NCBI RefSeq assembly: GCF_001570365.1
Contig: NZ_BBYK01000067.1
Coordinates: 28,023 to 92,022 of the forward strand
Length of the DNA stretch: 64,000 bases
DNA from: Microtetraspora fusca
GTDB taxonomy: Bacteria > Actinomycetota > Actinomycetes > Streptosporangiales > Streptosporangiaceae
Reading direction: 5' to 3'
Part shown: piece by piece, positions 16,043 through 25,297 of the stretch
Layout: each line of letters opens with the position of its first letter
Position numbering within the stretch: position 1 is the first letter of the stretch
Notes under the pieces: model-generated
Seen by the model: the letters and a program-made list of their open reading frames with translations, nothing else
What the model was told of the DNA's origin: nothing
Database searches by the model: none
Made by a program: the position numbers and the translations under genes

Positions 16043-19000
16043 CTACTCGGCGGCTCCCGCGATGGCAGGGACCCCTGTGACCTGCGGGGCGGCGGAGACC
16101 TCGGGATGGCCCACAGGAGGGACCGCCGGGTGGACGGCGGCCGCCCGCTCGACCACCCGCCCCAGCAGAGCTGCCCCCGTGGCGCAGCCGAGCCCGATGC
16201 CCCAGCCTACCGGCCCGACCGGGCGGGAGCCGAAGAACTGGCTGAGCCCGGGGACCGACACGATCAGGGCCAGGACGGCGAGCGACGCCAGCGCGGCCAG
16301 CGCGACCGGGCGGTCCCTGCCGCCGGCCATGAGCGTCTGCAGCAACTGCGTCGAGACCAGGCCGATCAGCCCGACCGTGTCCGCGCGTCCACGCGTCCCG
16401 GTCATCCGCGCCAGCGCCCAGGCCAGCCCGGCGCCCGCGGCCGTCGTCCCCGCGCGTACGTAGATGTCGCGGGTCAGGGCCGCGCCGAGGGACGCCTCCG
16501 GACCCTCCTCCAGGAGCTTCTCCGGGCTGGTGGCGCTCGGCGGGCGCACCGCGACCATCATGGCCGGGAGCATGTCGGTGAGCAGGTTGACCAGGAGGAG
16601 CTGGCGGGCGTTCAGCGCGCTGCGCCGGGTGAGCAGGCTGGAGCCCACGGTGAAGAGGATCTCCCCGACGTTGCCGCCGAGCAGGATGCCCAGCGACTCG
16701 CGGACCGATCCCCACATCGCCCGCCCCTCGACGATGGCGTCGATGATCGTCTCGATGCGGTTGTCGGCCACGACGATGTCGGCGGCGGCGCGGGCGGCGG
16801 GCGTGGCCCCCGATCCGAGCGCCACCCCCACGTCGGCCAGCCGGATCGCCGGCACGTCGTTGGCGCCGTCGCCGGTGACCGCCACGACCTTCCCGGCGCG
16901 ACGCAGGCAGGACACGATCCGCGCCTTGTGCGCGGGGGTGACCCGGGCGAAGACCGACACCTTGGGCAGCAGTTCCACCAGCGCGTCGTCGTCCATCTCG
17001 TCGATCTCGGGGCCGGTCATGACGGGCATCCCGTTCAGCGCGCCGACCTCGGCCCCGATCGCCTCGGCCGTGCTCGGGTGGTCGCCCGTGATCATGACGA
17101 CCCGGACCCCGGCGCGGATCAGCCCCTCCACGCTCCGCTTCGCCGTGGGCCGTACCGGGTCGGACAGGCCGAGGTAGCCGAGGAAACACAGCCGGCTGAT
17201 CCGGGACTCGTCCAGGTCGGCCCGGCTGGAGGCCTGGCGCTCGGCCACGGCGAGCACGCGGTAGCCCTGCCGGGCCAGCCGGTCCACCTCCTCGCCCAGC
17301 TCCGCCCGGATCTTGTCGTCCAGGGGGACGACCTCGCCGTCGCGTACGACGCTGTCGCAGCGCTCCAGCACGACCTCGGGCGCCCCCTTGACGCTCAGCA
17401 GGTGGCCGGTCTCGGACAGGCCGAGCACGGCGTGGTAGCCGCGGGCGGGCTCGAACGGCATCTCGTCGACGCGCGTCCACTCGCGCAGGCCGTCCTCGGG
17501 GGTCACGCCGATGCGGGTCCCCCCGTCCACCACGGCCCGGTCGGTCGGGTGCGGGATGGCCCGGCCGCCCCCGAACCGGGGGGACGCGCGCAGGGCGGCG
17601 CCGACGATCGGGCGCAGCCGCGGGGTGAGCGCGTCCACATCCTCCTCCGTCCAGCCGTCCGACACCCGGCCCAGGCTGATGCGCCCCTCGGTGAGGGTCC
17701 CGGTCTTGTCGAAGCACAGCACGTCGACGCGACCGAGCGCCTCGATGGTCGCGGGGTTCCTGACCAGGGTGTTGCGGGTGGACAGCCGCCTGGCGGCGGC
17801 CAGCTCGGCAACGGTGGCGATGAACGGCAGCCCCTCCGGGACCGCGGCGACGGACAGGCTCACCGCGGTCGACACGGCGGAGGCGACCGGCGAGCCGCGC
17901 AGCAGGTCGATCACCATCAGCAGCGCGCCGGAGCCGAGCGCGACGGGCAGGATGCGCCGGCTCAGTTCGCGCAGGCGCAGCTCCACCCCGCTCGGGGGCG
18001 GCCCCTCGCGGCCCATCTCCGCCGTGCGGCCCACCTCGGTCCCCCCGCCGACCGCGACGACCACGCCCAGGCCGTGCCCGGCCGCGACGGTGGTGCCCTG
18101 GTAGACCATGGACGTCCGGTCGGCGACGGCCAGCGCCGCCGTGGGCGCCGTCGTCTTGGTCACGAGCTGCGACTCACCGGTGAGCGTGGACTCGTCCACC
18201 TCCAGGCCGACCGCCCTGATCAGCCGGGCGTCGGCGGGCACCGCGTCCCCGGCGCGCAGCTCGATCACGTCGCCCTGGACCAGGTCCTCGGCGATCGCTC
18301 CCCCGCGGCCGCCCCGGCGCAGGAGCCGTACGTGGATCTCGGTCTCCTTCGTGAGGTGGCGCAGGGCGCGCTGGGCGTCCCTGCGCTGGGCGCCGCCGAG
18401 GACGGCGTCCACGACCATCACCCCGCCGATCAGGACGGCGTCCAGGACGGAGCCGACCACGGCCGACACCCCCGCGCCGGTGGCGAGGACCGGGGTCAGC
18501 GGGTTCGCGAGCTCCTCGACGGACGCCCGGACCAGCGACGGCGGCTTCTCCGGCACGCGAAGCGCGACCGCCCCCCGTCGGTGGGCGGCCTCCTCCTCTT
18601 CCAGGCCGGCGGATGAGGTGTCCAGCCGGGTCAGCACGTCCGACGTCGCCATCGCGTGCCAGGGCGTGCGATCGGCGGCGGTCGGCGGCCGCTCGCCGCG
18701 CAGGCCGCGGCCCACCAGCGCGCCGACCACCATCGTCGCCAGCGCGGCGGCATCGCCGAGGAGGAGGGCGCTCGGGATCACGCGCCTGCCGGGCGCGAGC
18801 GCCGCCATCCCGAGACCGAGCACGGCGGCGAACATGGTCACCCGGACGCTCTGCTCGCTCGCCTTCCTGGCGTACGGCAGGCCGCGCAGCAGCAGGTGGA
18901 CGCCCTCCAGGTCGGCGATCACGTCGGCGTCCCACGGCACGTGGGACGAGCCGCTCCGGAAGACGCCGATGCCGAGGTCGGCCTCCGACAGCCCGTGCGG

Positions 19001-20578
19001 GGAGCGCCGCGACACGAGGGCGACGCCGTGCCCGTCCTGCTGGAGGCTCCGCACCGTGCCGACCAGGTGCGCGGCGCCCTGTGCCGTCTGATCCACGCCC
19101 AGGCGGCGGCCGAGTCCCGGCTCCCCTCCGGCGATCACGACGCGGACGGCGCCCATCGGCGCCGCGGCGAGCGCCTCCGAGAGCGGGTGCAGCTCCGGCG
19201 CGAGGCCCACGAGCGCGACCCGCGCGCCGTCCCTCCGCACCTCGACCGGCCGCACCCCGCGCTCGCGCCACAGCGCCAGCCGCTCGACCTCCCCCGTCTC
19301 CGGCTCCCGCTCCCGCAGGAGCGGCTCGGCGACCCAGTCGCCGTCCGTGCGCCGCGCGTCCGGCTTCTTCAGGTCGAGGAGCGTGTACAGCCGGGCGTGC
19401 AGCGCGTCGCGATCGAGGTCCGGCGTGAGCGGCACCACCTCCTCGATCTCCCACCCGCCGGTGGCGAGCACGGCGGCGTCGATGAGGACGGTGTCGATCC
19501 GGTCCATCCGACGCAGCGCGATGCGGTGCAGCACGATGCCGCCACGCTCCGACAGCACGCGTACGAGGACGCTGACGAAGCCGTCCCGGCCGAGCCGGGC
19601 CGCCTTGGGCGTCGTGGAGATCAGCACCGAGACGCCGCGCTCCTGGCTGCGGCTGATCACCGAGGTGAGGCCCTGCGCGCCCAGGGCGGCGAGGCTGGCC
19701 GCCTCGGCGTACCGCTCGATCGGGCCGTGCGGCAGGGACGCGGGGCGGGGCTTGGTGGGCACGCGCAGGTGGCGGTAGGTCCCCTCGTGCGCCGCGAACT
19801 CCTCCTCGCGCCGGGCCCAGGCGCGACGGCCCGCCCGGGCGTCGGCGAACCGGCCCCCGGCCGCGAGCGAGTCGAGGAACAGGGCGATGGGCCGCACCGC
19901 GAGCGTCGAGACGACGATGCGGCTCGCCGTGAACAGCGTGTCGGTGGCCGGCACCCCGATCCGGCGTTCCAGCGTCACCCGCACCCGGGGCATGTGCTCG
20001 ACGAGCCCCACGAAGGCGGGGACGGTGGGCGGCAGCCGCCGTACATGGGTGAGGAGCCCGGCCAGCGCGAGGCCGGTGCCGGCGAGGCCGCCGAACAGGG
20101 CGATGCCCGCGTGGACCTGCTGTTCCACACCGTCGCGCGCCCACCGGACGCCGCCGGCCTGCTCGACCTCCTCGGCCTCCTCCTCGTCGCCGACGTCACC
20201 GGCGTCACCGAGGTCGCTCAGGTCGGGGAACTCGCCCCCGCCCGCCGGGTCGGCCTCCTGGCCGTCGGGCTCGGCCTCGCCCGTGTCGCACTCCTGGACG
20301 ATCGCCAGCAGGCGGGACAGGTCGGCGTCCTCGGCGTGGTACACGAAGACGCAGCCGAGCGCGCCGTTCACCTCGGCGCGGACGGCGCCCGCCTCACGCA
20401 GGCGGGCCTCAAGCGCCTCGGCCGCGTCCCGCGTTCCGGGACCGCCGATGTGGCGCAGTTCGATCCGGGTTCCGCCCGCGCACGCCTGGACGCGGCGCGG
20501 GCGCGGTACGAAACTTCGCAGCGGCTCCGGGAGGATGCTGAGCAGCGTGCCGAAAGCGGACAGTCCGGGAAGCGCCAT
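16043..20578 (-). CDS. giant cation-transporting P-type ATPase (CtpI-like)
   Basis: 1511 residues, about twice a normal P-type ATPase and close to mycobacterial CtpI. Residues 35-95 resemble a metal-binding HMA fold without a CxxC, followed by an acidic linker (about 108-140, Glu/Asp rich). The middle (about 150-640) is a degenerate pump-like half with membrane segments but no phosphorylation motif. The C-terminal half is complete: TGES near 795, VPEGLP near 917, the phosphorylated DKTGTLT near 955, TGDGANDVPAIRLADVG near 1240, and a block of terminal helices. The PEGLP motif is that of calcium-type (P2) pumps, not of CPC heavy-metal pumps. Transported ion unknown. Confidence 0.88.
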   Translation of the reverse strand: MALPGLSAFGTLLSILPEPLRSFVPRPRRVQACAGGTRIELRHIGGPGTRDAAEALEARLREAGAVRAEVNGALGCVFVYHAEDADLSRLLAIVQECDTGEAEPDGQEADPAGGGEFPDLSDLGDAGDVGDEEEAEEVEQAGGVRWARDGVEQQVHAGIALFGGLAGTGLALAGLLTHVRRLPPTVPAFVGLVEHMPRVRVTLERRIGVPATDTLFTASRIVVSTLAVRPIALFLDSLAAGGRFADARAGRRAWARREEEFAAHEGTYRHLRVPTKPRPASLPHGPIERYAEAASLAALGAQGLTSVISRSQERGVSVLISTTPKAARLGRDGFVSVLVRVLSERGGIVLHRIALRRMDRIDTVLIDAAVLATGGWEIEEVVPLTPDLDRDALHARLYTLLDLKKPDARRTDGDWVAEPLLREREPETGEVERLALWRERGVRPVEVRRDGARVALVGLAPELHPLSEALAAAPMGAVRVVIAGGEPGLGRRLGVDQTAQGAAHLVGTVRSLQQDGHGVALVSRRSPHGLSEADLGIGVFRSGSSHVPWDADVIADLEGVHLLLRGLPYARKASEQSVRVTMFAAVLGLGMAALAPGRRVIPSALLLGDAAALATMVVGALVGRGLRGERPPTAADRTPWHAMATSDVLTRLDTSSAGLEEEEAAHRRGAVALRVPEKPPSLVRASVEELANPLTPVLATGAGVSAVVGSVLDAVLIGGVMVVDAVLGGAQRRDAQRALRHLTKETEIHVRLLRRGGRGGAIAEDLVQGDVIELRAGDAVPADARLIRAVGLEVDESTLTGESQLVTKTTAPTAALAVADRTSMVYQGTTVAAGHGLGVVVAVGGGTEVGRTAEMGREGPPPSGVELRLRELSRRILPVALGSGALLMVIDLLRGSPVASAVSTAVSLSVAAVPEGLPFIATVAELAAARRLSTRNTLVRNPATIEALGRVDVLCFDKTGTLTEGRISLGRVSDGWTEEDVDALTPRLRPIVGAALRASPRFGGGRAIPHPTDRAVVDGGTRIGVTPEDGLREWTRVDEMPFEPARGYHAVLGLSETGHLLSVKGAPEVVLERCDSVVRDGEVVPLDDKIRAELGEEVDRLARQGYRVLAVAERQASSRADLDESRISRLCFLGYLGLSDPVRPTAKRSVEGLIRAGVRVVMITGDHPSTAEAIGAEVGALNGMPVMTGPEIDEMDDDALVELLPKVSVFARVTPAHKARIVSCLRRAGKVVAVTGDGANDVPAIRLADVGVALGSGATPAARAAADIVVADNRIETIIDAIVEGRAMWGSVRESLGILLGGNVGEILFTVGSSLLTRRSALNARQLLLVNLLTDMLPAMMVAVRPPSATSPEKLLEEGPEASLGAALTRDIYVRAGTTAAGAGLAWALARMTGTRGRADTVGLIGLVSTQLLQTLMAGGRDRPVALAALASLAVLALIVSVPGLSQFFGSRPVGPVGWGIGLGCATGAALLGRVVERAAAVHPAVPPVGHPEVSAAPQVTGVPAIAGAAE

Positions 20579-20665
20579 GTCAGCGGCTCCGGTCTGTCAT
20601 GTGGGTCGGGCGGCGGGCGGCGGTCCGGGCGGGCGTCTGGCCGCCGCCCGGACAGGACGGCGGGA

Positions 20666-21217
20666 TCACCTGCGCGTCCGCGCGGCACCGGCGGTCGTCG
20701 CCGTCGGAGTCTGCCGTTCCCGCGACCAGGCCTTGGACTCCTCCATGCGTCCGCGCTGCGCGAGCATGGTCCCCACGCCGATGGCGGCGGCGACCGGCCA
20801 CTCGATCACGCCCAGGACGGCGAGGGCGCCGAGGCCTCCGTAGTAGATGACGCGCTCCGGCGGCGGGAGGAACGACCGCGCCACGTCCACGGCGTGGCCG
20901 ACCTCCTGACGGCTCATGTGCGGCATCTCCAGGTGCGGCATGTGCGGCCGGTGGAACTGGAGGCTGAGCATGGGCAGGTTCAGCGTGAACTGCCCGTTGT
21001 GCCCGTCATGCCGCTCCGGCCTGATCGCGCTCGGCATCGGCGTGGGCGTAGGTGCGGGCGCGGACGGGGTGGCGGCGCGCGTACGCGTGGTGGTCCGCGT
21101 CGCCGTCGTCGTCCGCTTGCCCGCTGGCTTCTCCACGGCCGGCTGCTTCCTCGTCGGCCGGGGCGTCGTGGCCGCGCGTGTACGGGTCGCACGGCCCGTC
21201 TGGGGCGTCTCCGTCAC
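20666..21217 (-). CDS. basic, His/Met-rich single-pass protein next to the ATPase
   Basis: 183 residues from GTG 21217 with GGAGGGA upstream. Residues 1-60 are a low-complexity Thr/Arg/Ala/Pro tail. A His/Met cluster follows, with FHRPHMPHLEMPHMS near residues 87-101 and HDGHNG just before. A hydrophobic segment (about 128-150) is probably membrane-inserted. The C-terminus is charged. Not recognised as a named family; small membrane proteins of this general shape occur upstream of CtpI-type ATPases. An 87-bp gap and same orientation suggest co-transcription. The His/Met cluster could bind a transition metal, which is inference. Confidence 0.65.
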   Translation of the reverse strand: MTETPQTGRATRTRAATTPRPTRKQPAVEKPAGKRTTTATRTTTRTRAATPSAPAPTPTPMPSAIRPERHDGHNGQFTLNLPMLSLQFHRPHMPHLEMPHMSRQEVGHAVDVARSFLPPPERVIYYGGLGALAVLGVIEWPVAAAIGVGTMLAQRGRMEESKAWSRERQTPTATTAGAARTRR

Positions 21218-21400
21218 GATCGAGTCCCTCCTCCACCCGGGAGCGGTCCCCCGGCAAGACGGCAGGGAGGACGGCGCCCGGCTGCGGGCGGGCCTCCCGT
21301 ATCTCCATACTTCGCCCGCCCAGGGATTACGGAAAGCCCTAATCGCGTCCTTTTACAGTCCCATTCTCGATCCCGGACACTCCGCCGCCCGAACCGCGGG

Positions 21401-22534
21401 TCAGCGCAGCCGGAGCCGCTCCGGTGGCGCCGTGAGAGGCGCGGGCAGCCGCAGCGGGCCGTGTCCCGGGGTGACGGTGCCCAGAATCCGCGCCCCCGAC
21501 GCGCCCGTGCAGCCGGGCACCGTCCCCGGCAGCCCATTCGCGGTCAGCCAGCCCAGGTAGGAGAACGCGATCGCCTCCTTGGCATCGGAGGGCACGCCCA
21601 GCTCGTCGCTCACCAGGAAGCGGACGCCCGGCGCCCGGCGCCGCAGCTCGTCCATGACGACCGGGTTGCGCACGCCGCCGCCGGACACGACCACCGTGTC
21701 CAGCCGGTGCCGCCGGATCTCCGCCGCCGCGGTCTCCCCGGTCAGCGCGGCCAGCGTCGCGAGCAGGTCCGGGAGGTCCAGCGCGTACGGCGCCGCCACC
21801 CTGGCGAGGTATCCCTCGTGGAACAGCTCCTTGCCCGTGCTCTTGGGCGGTGTGCGCCGGTAGTACGGGTCGGCGAGGAACTCGGCGAGCAGCCCCTCGT
21901 GGACCCTTCCCGCCGCCGCGAGCCTGCCGTCCTCGTCGTACGGCCGGCCCGTCGCGGCGAGCACGGCGGCGTCCAGGAGGGCGGAGGCCGGGCCGGTGTC
22001 GTACGCCACCGGGACGGCGGGCACGGTGAGGTTGGCGATCCCGCCGAGGTTGAGCGCCCCGGCCCGGCCGGGCAGTCCGGCCAGCAGTGGCAGGTCGAAC
22101 GCGGACACCAGGGGCGCGCCGTGGCCGCCCGCGCTCACGTCGCGGACGCGCAGGTCCGAGACGACCGGGACGCCGAGGCTCTCGGCGATCCAGGCGGGCT
22201 GGCCGAGCTGCAGCGTGCCCCGGACCCGGCCGTCCTCGACCCAGTGGTAGAGGGTCTGCCCGTGCGAGCAGATCAGGTCGGCGGCGGGGCACTCCCGCGC
22301 CGCCCCGGCGAACGCCTGGCCGATCAGCGTGTCCAGGCGGCACACCTGCGCCATGTCCACTGGATGCGGCGGCAACGCGGCGACGATCGCGGCCCGCAGC
22401 TCCGGTTCGTACGGCCGCGCGCCCACGTGCTCGACCACGCCCGTGAGGACGCCGTCGGCGGCCATGGTCCAGTCCACGACGGCGCTGTCGATGCCGTCGT
22501 GGGACGTCCCCGAGATCAGCCCGAGCACCCGCAC
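21401..22534 (-). CDS. anmK: anhydro-N-acetylmuramic acid kinase AnmK
   Basis: 377 residues from GTG 22534 with AAGGAG upstream. AnmK hydrolyses the 1,6-anhydro ring of anhMurNAc while phosphorylating it, giving MurNAc-6-phosphate, the substrate of MurQ. Family motifs are clear: the opening [27 protein letters not shown] near residue 90, and [10 protein letters not shown] near 166. The next motif is present as [12 protein letters not shown]. It is divergent from the GlcNAc/MurNAc-type kinase gene across a 68-bp AT-rich gap and belongs to the peptidoglycan-recovery cluster whose murQ is at 35157-36080. Confidence 0.95.
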   Translation of the reverse strand: MRVLGLISGTSHDGIDSAVVDWTMAADGVLTGVVEHVGARPYEPELRAAIVAALPPHPVDMAQVCRLDTLIGQAFAGAARECPAADLICSHGQTLYHWVEDGRVRGTLQLGQPAWIAESLGVPVVSDLRVRDVSAGGHGAPLVSAFDLPLLAGLPGRAGALNLGGIANLTVPAVPVAYDTGPASALLDAAVLAATGRPYDEDGRLAAAGRVHEGLLAEFLADPYYRRTPPKSTGKELFHEGYLARVAAPYALDLPDLLATLAALTGETAAAEIRRHRLDTVVVSGGGVRNPVVMDELRRRAPGVRFLVSDELGVPSDAKEAIAFSYLGWLTANGLPGTVPGCTGASGARILGTVTPGHGPLRLPAPLTAPPERLRLR

Positions 22535-22561
22535 GCCTGCTCCTTGTCGGGATTCTTCATA

Positions 22562-22588
22562 GGAATATAGTTCTTGGAAGATTATCTA
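22562..22588. promoter_or_regulatory. AT-rich divergent control region with RpiR/MurR-like half-sites
   Basis: In the 68-bp gap between anmK and the sugar-kinase gene, GAA-N5-TTC occurs at 22563-22573 and a second related element GGAAGATTATCTA at 22576-22588. Similar imperfect GAAA...TTTC palindromes occur before nagZ and namZ. I infer binding sites for the MurR-type regulator encoded at 26824. Confidence 0.4.
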
Positions 22589-22602
22589 CACATGGAGAGC
22601 GT

Positions 22603-23583
22603 GTGACGACTCTGGTCATCGGCGTCGACGGCGGGGGCACCGGCACCCGCTGCGTGGTGGCGACGCGTACGGGCGACGTGGCCGGGAGGGGACACGGCGC
22701 GGGCGCGAACGTGCTCTCCGCCGCCGACCCCGCGGGCAGTCTGCGCTCCGCGCTGGAGGGGGCTCTGTCCGGCCTGGAGCGCGACCGGGTCGCGGGCGGG
22801 GTGTTCGCGCTCGCGGGCGCGGGATCGGCGCCGCAGCGGGCCGAGGCGCTCGCCGCCGAGGCGTGGCGGGCCTGCGGCCTGCCCGGGCGGCCCGTGGTGG
22901 CGCCGGACATCCTCGCCGCGTTCGCCGGGGCCACCGAGGAGCCCTCGGGCCGGGTGCTCATCGCCGGCACCGGCGCGGTCGCCGCCAGGATCAGCGGGCG
23001 CGCCGTCGTCGCCCGGGCCGACGGGTACGGCTGGATCCTCGGCGACGAGGGCTCGGGGGTGTGGATCGGACGGCGTGCTGTACAGGCCGTGCTGGGCGCC
23101 CTCGACGGCCGGGGCGCGCCCACGGCGCTGCTCGACGGGCCGCCGGAGTGCGCGATCCGCGACGCCCTGGTGGAGGTCCCGGGGGAGCCGGGCGCGCGTC
23201 TGACCCCGGGGGCGGTCGTACGGGCCGTCCAGGCCGGGGTCACCGAGGGCGGGCCCGCGTGGCTGGGCCGGTTCGCGCCGGCGGTCGAGGCCGCCGGCCG
23301 CCTGGGCGACGAACCGGCCCTGGAGATCCTGCGCGAGGCCGCGCGCCGGCTCGTGGCCACGGCGCGGTCCCTGGGAGAGGAGGCCGGGCCGACGGTGCTG
23401 GCCGGGTCGCTGCTCACCGAGCCGACCCTGCTGGCCGGCCTGGTCAGGTCCGGGCTCGGCGGCCCCGCGCTCCCCGCCCGCGACGGCGCGGCGGGGGCGG
23501 CCGCCCTCGCCCTCCACCGCGCCGCGCCGGAGGCCCCCGAGGCTCCGGACCTGCTGGCCGCCCATCGCAGGCTCATCGCCTGA
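22603..23583 (+). CDS. BadF/BcrA-type sugar kinase (GlcNAc/MurNAc kinase, MurK-like)
   Basis: 326 residues from GTG 22603 with GGAGAG upstream. It has the ASKHA ATPase pattern of N-acetylglucosamine kinases: phosphate-1 loop VIGVDGGGTGTRCVV at the start, IAGTGAVAARI near 123 and GWILGDEGSGVWIGRRA near 144-160. The C-terminal adenosine motif includes VLAGSLLTEPTLL. The family phosphorylates GlcNAc, and the clostridial MurK also phosphorylates MurNAc. In this cluster, where uptake is by an ABC importer rather than a phosphotransferase system, such a kinase is needed to make MurNAc-6-P for MurQ and GlcNAc-6-P. Converges tightly on the next gene. Confidence 0.88.
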   Translation: MTTLVIGVDGGGTGTRCVVATRTGDVAGRGHGAGANVLSAADPAGSLRSALEGALSGLERDRVAGGVFALAGAGSAPQRAEALAAEAWRACGLPGRPVVAPDILAAFAGATEEPSGRVLIAGTGAVAARISGRAVVARADGYGWILGDEGSGVWIGRRAVQAVLGALDGRGAPTALLDGPPECAIRDALVEVPGEPGARLTPGAVVRAVQAGVTEGGPAWLGRFAPAVEAAGRLGDEPALEILREAARRLVATARSLGEEAGPTVLAGSLLTEPTLLAGLVRSGLGGPALPARDGAAGAAALALHRAAPEAPEAPDLLAAHRRLIA

Positions 23584-23598
23584 TCGGGCGGCCCCGGA

Positions 23599-25161
23599 TC
23601 AGCGGACCGCGCGGCCGTCGCTCGGCTCGCTGATCCGGCTCACCCGGTCCACGGCCGCGACGTAGTAGTGCGCGCCCGCGCCCCCTTCGGGGTCGGTCCA
23701 GCGCACGTTGCGACCACCCGGCACGACCGCGACCAGGTTGCGGGCGTCGGCGAAGTCGCCCCGCCCGGCCTCGCGGTCGAACCGGAAGACCGCGAACTGG
23801 AACGGCGCCTCCGGGCCCGTGGCCACGATGTGCAGCTCGGCGCCTCCCGCGGCCCTGCGGGCGTTGGCGAGCACCGGCCGGCGCGGCGGGCGACCGCCCG
23901 CCAGGCGCGGCAGCAGCGGGCCGAGGGCCGGCCGGGTGTAGTGGTCGGTCGCGACCGTGGAGAGGGAGCCCAGCCGGTCCTCGCGCACGTCGACGGCGCT
24001 GAACCAGATGTCACCGCCGACCTCCGGATGGTTCCGGTTGAGCGCGAGGTGATTGGTCAGCTCGTCCGGCCGGAACCACTGGGCGGGCTGCCCGTCGACG
24101 CCGGCCTTGTAGGCGGCCTGGCCGATCCAGAGCTGCACGCCGGTGCCGGACGCGACGCCGGACCACCAGGGGATCAGCTTCGCGTAGTCGGCGTTCGACT
24201 GGCCGATGTACCAGTAGATCTGCGGCGCGATGTAGTCCAGCCAGCCCTTCCTGACCCAGCCCCGCGTGTCGGCGTGCAGGTTGTCGTAGGACTGGCCGCC
24301 GGCGGTGTCCGAGCCGAGGGGGTCGGTGGACTTGTTCCGCCAGATGCCCGACGGGCTGATGCCCCAGGCGACCTCCGGCTTGGCCTGCCGTACGCGCTGC
24401 TGCATCTCCTGGACCAGCAGGTCCACGTTGTTCCGCCGCCAGGAGGCGAGGTCGGGGAAGCCCGCGCCGTACTTCGCGAAGGCCGCGCTGTCGTCGAACG
24501 CCGTCGAGTTCACGGGGTAGAAGTAGTCGTCGAAGTGCAGACCGTCGATCTCGTACCGGGTGATCGCGTCCATCATCGCGTCCTGCACGAACGCCCGTAC
24601 CTCGGGGATGCCCGGGTTGTAGTACAGCTTGCCGCCGTACGGGACGATCCAGTCCGGGTGCTTGCGGGCCGGGTGCTCGGGGTGGAGCTTGGCCGGGTCC
24701 GGCTGCATCGACACCCGGTACGGGTTGAACCACGCGTGGAAGGCCAGACCGCGCCGGTGGGTCTCCTCGACGAGGAAGGCCAGGGGGTCGTAGCCCGGGT
24801 CCTGTCCCTGAACGCCGGTCAGCCACTCCGACCACGGTTCGAAGCTCGACGGCCAGAACGCGTCGGCGGTCGGCCGGATCTGGACGAACACCGAGTTGAG
24901 CTTGCGCGCCTGCGCCAGGTCGAGCCAGGCGAGGTACTCCGCCTTCTGCTGGTCGACGGTCAGGCCCGGCTTCGACGGCCAGTCGATGTTGACCACCGAA
25001 GCGATCCACATCCCGCGCATCTGGCGCAGCGGCGGGATGTGACCGTCGGGGTTCCCCGCCGCGAAGGCGGGCGAGGAAGCGAGGGCGGACAGGGGGAGAG
25101 CCGTCGCGGTGGCGGCCAGAGCCAGGCCGCGCAGGACGGAACGTCGGGTGGGGGAAATCAT
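23599..25161 (-). CDS. Tat-exported YngK-like glycosyl hydrolase (GHL10/DUF187)
   Basis: 520 residues. A twin-arginine signal, RRSVLRGLALAATATALP, with a probable cleavage near residue 34 (AFAAG) exports it folded. The main domain (about 45-370) is the glycosyl-hydrolase-like GHL10 fold: RGMWIASVVNIDWPS near 49, an IDGLHFDDYFYP strand with acidic residues near 210, and WYIGQSNADYAKLIPWW near 318. The last 90 residues look like a fibronectin-III-type module. YngK-like proteins occur near cell-wall sugar genes in Bacillus. It is the only clearly exported hydrolase of this cluster and may release wall fragments outside. Divergent from nagZ with shared palindromes between. Confidence 0.88.
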   Translation of the reverse strand: MISPTRRSVLRGLALAATATALPLSALASSPAFAAGNPDGHIPPLRQMRGMWIASVVNIDWPSKPGLTVDQQKAEYLAWLDLAQARKLNSVFVQIRPTADAFWPSSFEPWSEWLTGVQGQDPGYDPLAFLVEETHRRGLAFHAWFNPYRVSMQPDPAKLHPEHPARKHPDWIVPYGGKLYYNPGIPEVRAFVQDAMMDAITRYEIDGLHFDDYFYPVNSTAFDDSAAFAKYGAGFPDLASWRRNNVDLLVQEMQQRVRQAKPEVAWGISPSGIWRNKSTDPLGSDTAGGQSYDNLHADTRGWVRKGWLDYIAPQIYWYIGQSNADYAKLIPWWSGVASGTGVQLWIGQAAYKAGVDGQPAQWFRPDELTNHLALNRNHPEVGGDIWFSAVDVREDRLGSLSTVATDHYTRPALGPLLPRLAGGRPPRRPVLANARRAAGGAELHIVATGPEAPFQFAVFRFDREAGRGDFADARNLVAVVPGGRNVRWTDPEGGAGAHYYVAAVDRVSRISEPSDGRAVR

Positions 25162-25210
25162 CGGACCTCCGTGGGGGATGAAGAAGAAGGCGCCGAGCGC
25201 GAGATTGGCA

Positions 25211-25256
25211 GAAACTTACTTTCAGATCAATGACGGTGAAAGAAAGTGTCATTGAT
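25211..25256. promoter_or_regulatory. divergent operator region of the YngK-like gene and nagZ
   Basis: GAAA-N5-TTTC at 25211-25223 is followed by a 9-bp perfect inverted repeat, ATCAATGAC at 25226-25234 and GTCATTGAT at 25248-25256, enclosing a second GAAAG element (25238). The gap between the two divergent genes is 136 bp. The MurR-type regulator encoded two genes away is the likely binder. Confidence 0.55.
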
Positions 25257-25297
25257 GTGTAACCTGCTTCGAGACGTCAACACGGGAGGGTGACCTC

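Noticed and set aside
18656..22570. 1304-codon plus-strand open frame antisense to the P-type ATPase and anmK
   Set aside because: Pro/Arg/Gly/His-rich translation with no motifs; the opposite strand carries clear genes with full motif sets.
23580..23602. CTGATC/GATCAG inverted repeat at the converging ends of the sugar kinase and YngK-like genes
   Set aside because: Six-base arms that include both stop codons; too weak to call a terminator with confidence.
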